NCBI RefSeq assembly: GCF_001767255.1
Contig: NZ_CP017639.1
Span: 233,406 to 297,405, forward strand
DNA: 64,000 nt
Direction of reading: 5' to 3'
Source: Corynebacterium sp. NML98-0116
GTDB lineage: Bacteria > Actinomycetota > Actinomycetes > Mycobacteriales > Mycobacteriaceae
Below, in pieces: positions 17,659-24,541 of this stretch; position 1 is the first letter of the stretch, and each line of letters begins with the position of its first letter. A program made the position numbers and the translations under genes. The notes below the pieces were generated by a model, which saw nothing but the letters and a program-made list of their open reading frames with translations, was not told the DNA's origin and did no database searches.

Positions 17659-18705
17659 ATCAGAAACATTAACGTACTCCCGGAACTGGCGGGCCTGCGC
17701 GGTATCGCGGCGCTCGGCATTGTGGTGACGCACGTGGCGTTCCAGACGGCCACCGATTCGCCGCTGCTGGCGCGCTTCGACTACTTCGTGGCCGTCTTCT
17801 TCGCGCTGTCGGCGTTTTTGCTGGCGCGCGGCGAGCCCCGCCCGGCGCGCGAGTACTACTGGCGTCGCGTCGCCCGCATTGTGCCTGCGTACGTGGTGTC
17901 CGTGGCGATCATCGTGGTGACGTTGCCGCCACGGGCGGGGGTGCGCGCCGGCCCGCTTCTGGCCAACCTGACGCTTACGCAGCTCTACGTCCCCGGCGGG
18001 CTTATCGACGGCCTCACCCAGCACTGGTCCCTCTGTGTCGAGGTGGCGTTCTACCTGGTCCTGCCCGCCTACCTAGCGTGCGGGCGCCGGGGCCGCGCCG
18101 TGGTGCTGGCGGTGGCGGTGGCGACCGCCCTGGTCTGGCCGCACCTGATCCCCGCCCCCGAGCAGACGCCGGGGGAGCTAAACCTGCAGATCTGGCCGAT
18201 CTCCTTCGCGCCGTGGTTCGCGGTGGGCCTGCTGTGCGCGGAGGCGGAGCGCGCCGGGCACACGTGGCGGCTGCGGGTGCCGGAGCTGCGCTGGGTCTTC
18301 CCAGCGTTGTCGTTGCCGGTCGCGTGGGCGGGCGGGGTGCTGGGCCCTGCGGGGCTGGAGCACCCGAGCGCCGCCGAGTTCAACGTCCGGGTGCTGCTCG
18401 GCGCGCTGTTCGCAGTGCTGTGGATCGTGCCGTTCGCGCTCGCGCCGCGCCTGCACGGCACCGCCCTGTGCACCCGCCCGGCGCAACTGCTGGGCCGCTG
18501 GTCGTACTCGCTGTTCCTGTGGCACGTGGCGGTGCTCTACTTCGTGTTCCCAATCTTGGGGGTAGGGCTTTTCGACGCCCACTTCGTCCCCGCCCTCACC
18601 CTGACGGTGCTGTTGAGCCTGGTGGTGAGCTATCTGTCCTACTCGTGGGTGGAGGTGCCGGGGGCGAAGGGGGTGCACCAACTACGCGCCAGGCTTGTTA
18701 GGTAA
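17651..18705 (+). pseudogene. Acyltransferase family 3 (OafA/YrhL-like) with an apparent one-base frameshift near the start
   Basis: The body encodes a complete membrane acyltransferase: LPELAGLRGIAALGIVVTH with its conserved His (about 30), the RRVARIVPAYV segment, and about ten helices to PGAKGVHQL. In this frame there is no ATG, GTG or TTG near the expected N-terminus. An ATG at 17651 in another frame encodes MSTSETLTY. Adding one C near 17677 would join it as MSTSETLTYLPELAGLRG, a natural start for the family. So either one base was lost, by mutation or error, or a rare start such as ATC/ATT is used (a TACAAT -10 sits at 17647). It probably acylates an envelope sugar or lipid. Confidence 0.65.
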
Positions 18706-18716
18706 GGCTTGCCTGA
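18698..18716 (+). promoter_or_regulatory. DtxR-type iron box
   Basis: TTAGGTAAGGCTTGCCTGA agrees at about 15 of 19 positions with the DtxR consensus palindrome. It overlaps the acyltransferase stop and lies 55 bp upstream of the siderophore-binding protein start, as expected for iron repression. Confidence 0.8.
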
Positions 18717-18770
18717 TATATTGTTGTTCCGCACTATTGGAACAAATGTTACTACGGCAAGGAAACCACT

Positions 18771-19955
18771 GTGAACATCCTGCGTAAAGCAATGACCGGC
18801 GCCGTCGCACTGTGCGCGGCCGCCTCACTCGCCGCGTGCTCGGGCGACAGCGCCGACACCACCCCATCCGCCGAGCCGACCCAGGCGGACAAGGTGCTGA
18901 CCGTCACCGACGTCACCGGCCGCGAAGTCACCTTCGACCACGCGCCGGAGCGCATCGTCCTCGGCGAGGGCCGCGGCGTCTTCGCCACCGCGCTGCTCGG
19001 CGGGGACCCCTTCGACCACGTCGTGGCCTACGGCAACGACCTGACCAAGGCCGCCCCGGCGTTCAAGGACAAGGTCTTCGAAATCAGCGAGGGCGCCATG
19101 AAGGCGCAGGAGATCGGCAACATCGGCAAGGGCGACGTCTCCCTGGAGACCCTCATGGCGCAGGAGCCGGACGTCGTCGTGATGACGCTCGACCAGAAGA
19201 AAGTCGCCGAGGAATCCGGCCTCCTGGAAAAGATGGACCAGACCGGCATGAAGTACGTCTTCACCGACTTCCGCCAGTCCCCACTCGAGCACACCGTCAG
19301 CTCCGTGCAGCTGCTCGGCGACCTGATGGGTAAATCGGAGCGCGCCAAGGAGTACGGCGAGTTCTACGAATCGAAGGTCGAAGAGATCAAGGGAAGGGTC
19401 GAAGAGGCCGTCGCAAAGGACGGAGAGAAAGACGGCCTGATCTGGTCCGCCGCGGGCTTCGTTGACTGCTGCAGTACCCCCGGCAAGGCGAACCTCGGCC
19501 AGCTGCTCACCGCCGCGGGCGGCAACAACCTGGGCGAACAGCTCATCACCGCCGACTCTAAGCAGTTCAGCGCTGAGAAGATGATCGAGCTGCAGCCCGA
19601 AAACCTCATCGTCACCGGCGGCGAGTGGGCACGCAAGCCCGACCAGCCGGACACCTTCAGCCACGTCGAGCTCGGCTACCAGTCCAGCCCGCAGCGCGCC
19701 GCCGAAACCCTGAACAACCCGCTGGGCACCCCGGGTCTCGACCTGCTGCAGGCGCCGAAGCAGGGCAAGTACTTTGCCGTCTACCACCAGTTCTACGACA
19801 ACCCGTACAACGTGTTCGCACTTGAGGCGTTCGCGAAGTGGCTGCACCCGGAGGCCTTCGCTGACATGGACCCGGCAAAGGACTTCGAACAGTTCCACGC
19901 CGACTGGCTGCCATTCGACTACTCCGGCGCGTTCTTCGCCCAGGCACAGCAGTAG
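18771..19955 (+). CDS. Iron-siderophore ABC transporter, substrate-binding lipoprotein
   Basis: 394 aa. A lipoprotein signal with lipobox LAAC (Cys 23) is followed by a FecB/FhuD-type periplasmic-binding-protein-2 fold. Typical are TVTDVTGREVTFDHAPERIV and LETLMAQEPDVVVMT. The middle segment VDCCSTPGKANLGQLLTAAGG holds an unusual Cys-Cys pair. The GTG start has AAGGA about 8 nt upstream. It is first in an operon with permease and ATPase genes and lies behind a DtxR box, so it should be expressed under iron limitation. The ligand (siderophore or haem) cannot be told from the sequence. Confidence 0.9.
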   Translation: MNILRKAMTGAVALCAAASLAACSGDSADTTPSAEPTQADKVLTVTDVTGREVTFDHAPERIVLGEGRGVFATALLGGDPFDHVVAYGNDLTKAAPAFKDKVFEISEGAMKAQEIGNIGKGDVSLETLMAQEPDVVVMTLDQKKVAEESGLLEKMDQTGMKYVFTDFRQSPLEHTVSSVQLLGDLMGKSERAKEYGEFYESKVEEIKGRVEEAVAKDGEKDGLIWSAAGFVDCCSTPGKANLGQLLTAAGGNNLGEQLITADSKQFSAEKMIELQPENLIVTGGEWARKPDQPDTFSHVELGYQSSPQRAAETLNNPLGTPGLDLLQAPKQGKYFAVYHQFYDNPYNVFALEAFAKWLHPEAFADMDPAKDFEQFHADWLPFDYSGAFFAQAQQ

Positions 19956-19962
19956 GGGAACC

Positions 19963-21012
19963 ATGAACCAGCAAGATCAGGCGATCCGCGCCTACCACCA
20001 GCGAGGACGACGCAAACTCATCGCGATTAGCGCGCTGCTGCTCGTCGCGTTCGTCAGCTTCGTCGTTGCCACGGTGGTCGGCCCGATCAACCTCAGCGCC
20101 TCCCAGCTTCTCGACGCCCTCCTCCACCCCAACACCGCACCCGAGCAAGCCTCCGTGGTCCTGTGGGACCTGCGCCTGCCGGCCTCGGTGATGGCGCTGC
20201 TCATCGGCGCGTCCCTGGGACTTGCGGGCGGGATGATGCAAACCATCCTGGACAACCCGCTCGCGGAGCCGTTCACGCTGGGCATCTCGGCGGCGGCCGC
20301 GTTCGGCGCCGCGATGTCGATCGTGCTGGGCATCAACCTGATCGCGCACCCCCAGTTCAACCTGGCGCTCGCCGCCGCCCTGGCCGCGCTGGTGGCGGTG
20401 GCCGTCGTCGCCGCCGCAGCAGTGTGGCGCGGGGCCGCCGCCGAAACCATGATCCTGCTGGGCATCGCCCTGTCCTTCTTCTTCCAGGCGCTCCTGTCGC
20501 TCATGCAGTACGGCGCGACGCTTGAGGCGCTGCAACAGATCGTCTTCTGGACGCTCGGCTCCATGCAGCGCGCCACCTGGCTCGCCGACGGTATCATCGG
20601 CGCCCTCCTCGCCGCCGCAGTCCCGTTCGTGGTGTTCAACGCCTGGCGGCTCACCGCCCTCCGACTTGGCGACGCCCGCGCCGCCTCCCTCGGCATCAAC
20701 GTCTCCCGCCTGCGCGTCACCACCCTGATCGTGGCATCCCTGCTGGCAGCAGCCTCCGTGGCCTTCGCAGGCGTCATCGGCTTCATCGGACTGGTGGGCC
20801 CCCACATCGCCCGCATGTTGGTCGGGGAGGACCAGAAGTTCTACCTGCCCGCCTCCGCCGCGGCCGGCGCCCTGCTGCTCACCGCAGCGCACGCCGTCTC
20901 CATCACCGTCAAACCCGGCCTGGTGATCCCGATCGGCATCATCACCGCCATCGTCGGCGTCCCATTCTTCGTCTTCCTCATCTTCTCCCGCTACCGCAAG
21001 GCAGGCCGTTAA
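19963..21012 (+). CDS. FecCD-family iron-siderophore ABC permease
   Basis: 349 aa with about ten helices. The family features are VVLWDLRLPASVMALLIGASLGLAGGMMQTILDNPLAEPFTLGISAAAAFGA, where the GMMQ and NPLA(E/D)P(F/Y) elements are the BtuC/FecCD core, and VAFAGVIGFIGLVGPHIARM, the coupling loop that docks the ATPase. The ATG at 19963 is used because AGGGG lies just before it and the frame upstream overlaps the binding-protein gene. It starts 7 nt after the binding-protein stop. Confidence 0.92.
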   Translation: MNQQDQAIRAYHQRGRRKLIAISALLLVAFVSFVVATVVGPINLSASQLLDALLHPNTAPEQASVVLWDLRLPASVMALLIGASLGLAGGMMQTILDNPLAEPFTLGISAAAAFGAAMSIVLGINLIAHPQFNLALAAALAALVAVAVVAAAAVWRGAAAETMILLGIALSFFFQALLSLMQYGATLEALQQIVFWTLGSMQRATWLADGIIGALLAAAVPFVVFNAWRLTALRLGDARAASLGINVSRLRVTTLIVASLLAAASVAFAGVIGFIGLVGPHIARMLVGEDQKFYLPASAAAGALLLTAAHAVSITVKPGLVIPIGIITAIVGVPFFVFLIFSRYRKAGR

Positions 21013-21014
21013 CC

Positions 21015-21740
21015 ATGATCGTCGCCACAGACCTCAACGTTGCCTACGGACGCACCCCTATCCTCCACGACATGACCTTTCGCCTGGGCACCCCCGGCGC
21101 CGTCACCGGCCTCCTCGGCCCCAACGCCGCCGGTAAGTCCACCCTGGTCAAAACCATCGCCGGCCTCAAAGCCCCCACGTCCGGCACCGTCACCACCTCC
21201 TGTGGGCCCCACGACGTCGGCTACGTCCCCCAAGACCTGCTGACCAGCGCGTCGCTGACCGCGTTCGAATCCATCGTCGTCGCCGCAAAAGCCGGAGGCG
21301 CCGTCACCAACCCACTCGAAGCCACCGCCGCGATGATGGACCGCCTCGGCATCCTCCACATCTCCGACCGAATGGTCTGCCACATGTCCGGCGGCCAGCG
21401 CCAACTCGTCGGCGTCGCCCAGATGCTGGTACGCGAACCCCAACTCCTCCTTCTCGACGAGCCCACCTCCGCCCTCGACCTCCACCACCAAGTCAGCCTG
21501 CTCACCATCATCCGCAACATCGTCGCCGACACCGAACGCCAAGCCGTCGTCGCAATCCACGACCTCAACCTCGCCGCCCGCTACTGCGACGAACTCCTCG
21601 TCATGAAAGCCGGCCGCGTGGTCACGCACGGCGAACCCCTCGACGTACTCACCCCCGAACTCCTCGAAGAGGTCTACGGCATCGAAGCCCGGGTCCTGTA
21701 CGACCCAGTCTCCGGCGCGCCCGTCATCTGCCCTGCGTAG
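21015..21740 (+). CDS. Iron-siderophore ABC transporter ATP-binding protein
   Basis: 241 aa, FecE/FepC type. Walker A is LLGPNAAGKSTLVKT (about 35-48), the Q-loop is VGYVPQD, the signature is MSGGQRQLVGVAQ (about 120), Walker B is LLLLDEPTSALD and the switch His is in VVAIHDLNLAARY. The gene begins 2 nt after the permease stop and completes the three-gene importer. Confidence 0.93.
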   Translation: MIVATDLNVAYGRTPILHDMTFRLGTPGAVTGLLGPNAAGKSTLVKTIAGLKAPTSGTVTTSCGPHDVGYVPQDLLTSASLTAFESIVVAAKAGGAVTNPLEATAAMMDRLGILHISDRMVCHMSGGQRQLVGVAQMLVREPQLLLLDEPTSALDLHHQVSLLTIIRNIVADTERQAVVAIHDLNLAARYCDELLVMKAGRVVTHGEPLDVLTPELLEEVYGIEARVLYDPVSGAPVICPA

Positions 21741-21962
21741 GGGGTGGTAGGGGGTTGATCCGTTTTGGTATGGAACTGTTCTGGGTAGGCATTCAACAAG
21801 AGTCAGCGTAGGTGGGGTGCATATGTAACTTCGATGCCAGCCCCAGAGACAGATTGTGTTGCATATCACAGTATTGAAAAAGAGTAACATGCGTGATAAT
21901 ATCGACACCAATGTGTTTATCTCATACGAACGCAGCCTTCATCCCTACCTCAAGGAGCTGTC
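21741..21962 (+). promoter_or_regulatory. Promoter region of the secreted protease, with a possible GlxR (CRP-type) site
   Basis: TGTGTTGCATATCACA at 21855-21870 matches the GlxR consensus TGTGANNTANNTCACA except at two positions. A TAATAT hexamer about 21898 is a plausible -10. CAAGGAG precedes the ATG by about 5 nt. The stretch is AT-rich and carries no gene. Confidence 0.4.
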
Positions 21963-23048
21963 ATGTATCTCAACTCCCATATCAGAAAGATCTTCAACCG
22001 GGCTACAGTCCTGGCATCATCGGCTTGTCTGGCCATGGCTGTGGCGCCAGTGGCAGTCCATGCTCAGGAATCATTCATCGGAGAAGAAGCTGAAACCACG
22101 GTCGGAGTAATTAACCCGAATGATCAGTCGACTAGATCAGTTTCCTCGGAGATGACACTGGATGAGTATTGGACACTGGATCGCATGTCGAGAGCCACTC
22201 CTGTTGATGCAACCCTCGACTTGCCATTTGCGGCGGACCGAGCAACGTCAAACAGCAAAGAGGTTGTCGTTTCCCCTGAAGTGCCAGAACGTGAACAAGA
22301 AGCATCAGAACCTATTGAACCGTTCTCCTCATCTCAAACGGCCAGTGAGGCGCACTCTCGAATCGGCAATTCCGGTGCTGCGAATGGAAAAGTATTTTTC
22401 TCAAAGAAAGTCAATGGCCAATATGAAGATCACGTCTGCTCCGCATCTGCCGTAAACTCAGACAACAAAAGTACCGTAATTACTGCCGGTCACTGCGTTC
22501 ATAGCGGGAGCGGAGGTGAGTTTCATAAAAACTGGGTATTCGTTCCAGAATATACGATCGGTGTTGCACCCCATGGGAGATTCAAGGCCAATTTTATGAC
22601 CACAACTACTGACTGGGCCAACTATGGAGCTACACCTCGTGGGTTTGCTTCTGACTTCGGGTTTGTCACTGTCAACTCAGAAAGAGGGAAACGTCTCGTC
22701 GATGCGGTTGGAGGCCATGGACTGCGCTCCGGAAATGCAGGTTCGTTCAAAGCTGACATAATTGGATATCCCCGCAAACGTTTCCTGGGTTCCGCTATGT
22801 TTCGGTGTACGGTACCGGTGAAAAACGAAAATTGGTCGTCCTTCAATTTCTACATGTCATATGGGTGCAACTTTGGCGGTGGTGCATCCGGTGGCGCATG
22901 GCTAGAAGACTTCAACGGAACTCTGGGGCATATCCGCTCCGTGAGTTCGTTTGGTCCTGAAAACGGTGCGTCGTATCTCGGTTCGCCGATCATAACCTCC
23001 AAGATTTGGGACATGTTTGATTCAACGGCGAGTCGGCCAGTGAAGTAA
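21963..23048 (+). CDS. Secreted trypsin-like serine protease
   Basis: 361 aa. A Sec signal peptide ends near AVHAQ (about 37), followed by a propeptide-like acidic region and a chymotrypsin-fold domain. The catalytic His is in TAGHCVHSG (about 176), the Asp probably in ASDFGFVTVN (about 231) and the Ser in GGGASGGAW (about 309). The GASGG form resembles V8-like/glutamyl endopeptidases. GC content is clearly lower than in the core genes, suggesting transfer. It is followed after 9 nt by a gene for a membrane-anchored partner, so the two form a secreted unit. Targets are unknown. Confidence 0.8.
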   Translation: MYLNSHIRKIFNRATVLASSACLAMAVAPVAVHAQESFIGEEAETTVGVINPNDQSTRSVSSEMTLDEYWTLDRMSRATPVDATLDLPFAADRATSNSKEVVVSPEVPEREQEASEPIEPFSSSQTASEAHSRIGNSGAANGKVFFSKKVNGQYEDHVCSASAVNSDNKSTVITAGHCVHSGSGGEFHKNWVFVPEYTIGVAPHGRFKANFMTTTTDWANYGATPRGFASDFGFVTVNSERGKRLVDAVGGHGLRSGNAGSFKADIIGYPRKRFLGSAMFRCTVPVKNENWSSFNFYMSYGCNFGGGASGGAWLEDFNGTLGHIRSVSSFGPENGASYLGSPIITSKIWDMFDSTASRPVK

Positions 23049-23057
23049 GGAGTGAGA

Positions 23058-23528
23058 ATGTCTGGCATACTATCTAAATTCGGCATAAACGCAGGTTTGA
23101 ATGCGCAAACTGTACATTTGGTCGGCGTTATTTTAACTGTGTTTGCGATAGTGGGAAGTACCATAGGAATAGTCTCAGCCACACCTGTCGGCGACGAACT
23201 CAGCAGTGCAATGGGGATCGTCCACAAAACTCGACAAAAACCTTTCGACCGAGAGGCGCGCAACGATCTCAAAAATGAGCGTCAAGTCAAATGGGCAGGC
23301 TATCAAGTAATTAGTCCGACAGAAATTCGAGTGTTCTTCCCCGCCGGAACCGAAACTTGCTACGGATACCGCGCGGAGACATCGGAGACCGCGACATCAG
23401 TAAAAGTTAGAGTGTACGAAGGGAATATTCCAGGATCGCCTGATAAGTGCATCCTGATCGGTTCCACGGCCTCCATGAAGGTGACGTTGCAGTCGCCACT
23501 TGGGGCTCGCTTGCTCCAGAACTGGTAG
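23058..23528 (+). CDS. Membrane-anchored exported protein, partner of the protease
   Basis: 156 aa from the ATG at 23058, with AAGGAG 6 nt upstream. One N-terminal membrane helix (about 18-40) is followed by an outside domain with two cysteines (TETCYGYR and PDKCILIG) that could pair. No domain is recognised. It begins 9 nt after the protease stop, shares its low GC content and ends before a strong terminator, so the pair is a two-gene operon. It may be an inhibitor, chaperone or surface anchor for the protease, but none of these is shown. Confidence 0.6.
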   Translation: MSGILSKFGINAGLNAQTVHLVGVILTVFAIVGSTIGIVSATPVGDELSSAMGIVHKTRQKPFDREARNDLKNERQVKWAGYQVISPTEIRVFFPAGTETCYGYRAETSETATSVKVRVYEGNIPGSPDKCILIGSTASMKVTLQSPLGARLLQNW

Positions 23529-23566
23529 ATCACCCGCCTGTTGTGTGAGAGTTTTCCGACGTTTCT

Positions 23567-23600
23567 TTGGCCCGTGCCCTAATGGGAACGGGCCAATTTA
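23567..23600 (+). terminator. Terminator of the protease operon
   Basis: TTGGCCCGTGCCC and GGGAACGGGCCAA form a 13-bp stem with one mismatch and a TAAT loop, followed by TTTA. It lies 38 bp after the second gene's stop. Confidence 0.75.
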
Positions 23601-23770
23601 CGGGGTGGAGCCCAATAAATCTCAGATTCACCCCTCGTACTCCGCTATCGTCATCTAGCCTGCCTAGTCCGCGGTGGGCCCATCGCACGCTTGTAATCCC
23701 ACGCTTTCAGCATCGTTGGGGCGTGATGGACTGAAGACGCGGTAAAGCTATCGCCTGCAACCCGAAGAAT

Positions 23771-24043
23771 TCAGGCTGATTCACCCTTCTGCCAAGCAAC
23801 GATTGCTTCAGAAAAAGAGAGATCTGGATTCTTCTCCCGATAGCTCTTTAACTCTGCTGCCGAAGGGATTGGCAGATCAGAAGCAATAACATCATCGAGT
23901 GCTGAGCGCCGATTATGCGACCGCAACCCCCACACGCCAATCGCCGCGACTACCGTCGCAAGCAGAAACTGGCCGGAAAGAAGCCCCAGTACCGCCGCGA
24001 ATAGAGCCAAATATGATCCAATGATCGTCAGTTTCTCAGACAT
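23771..24043 (-). CDS. Small two-helix membrane protein
   Basis: 90 aa. Two adjacent hydrophobic segments (about 8-23 and 25-42) are followed by an acidic cytoplasmic tail with a short PSAAELKSYREKNPDLSFSEAIVAW helix pair. The ATG has AAAGGTG about 6 nt upstream. The family is not recognised. It faces the protease operon and is followed by the modular repeat at 24282. Confidence 0.55.
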   Translation of the reverse strand: MSEKLTIIGSYLALFAAVLGLLSGQFLLATVVAAIGVWGLRSHNRRSALDDVIASDLPIPSAAELKSYREKNPDLSFSEAIVAWQKGESA

Positions 24044-24281
24044 AACGACACCTTTCGCAATATCTCGGGCGTGCTATCTACTCAAAGCACTGGTCTTTGA
24101 TTCCTGCAATTTTTGTCAGCTCTGCTGTGAGCACCGACTGCGATCATTCTAGTGATTGCTGCCGCACATCGCAGAGCGCTTGTATATGGAGTGACTTTGT
24201 CGCCTTGGGAAGTAGAAGCAGCGGGATGTCCCCGACACTGCGCTGAGGAGATGGCGCGCTGTCACTCGAATTCGTTCCGGG

Positions 24282-24525
24282 CGAGGTGTTAAAAGTGTGC
24301 GAGGCGAGGGGCGGCCGGGTGCGCACCAAATTCCTGCATGAGGTTTGCGCGACCTGGGGGTTTGCAAACGCACTCGCGGGAAACCCGGAATCTGGTGCGA
24401 AGAAGCAGCGGTCGTGGGAACTTTCTTCGTAGACAGACGACGCGACCTGGGGAAACGTCACGTCGGTCGACCGGAACCGGCTGAAAACCCAAAATTCCCG
24501 AGCGCGGGAACTTTTTCAGCAGGCG
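24282..24525. repeat. Modular intergenic repeat, copy 2 (modules B and C, shortened A)
   Basis: It opens GCGAGGTGTTAA and then jumps from a shortened module A to the complete module B. Module B carries GTGCGCACCAAATTCC and its complement GGAATCTGGTGCG. Module C follows with GGGAACTTTCTTCGTAGAC and ends CGCGGGAACTTTTTC. It abuts the aftD stop (24542) and can form a hairpin there. Confidence 0.8.
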
Positions 24526-24541
24526 GCCGGGCAACCAAAAT

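Noticed and set aside
16939..18024. Extension of the DUF3068 gene to a start at 18024
   Set aside because: The added 120 residues are low-complexity and antisense to the acyltransferase; the GTG at 17658 with a -10 at the right distance fits the family length.
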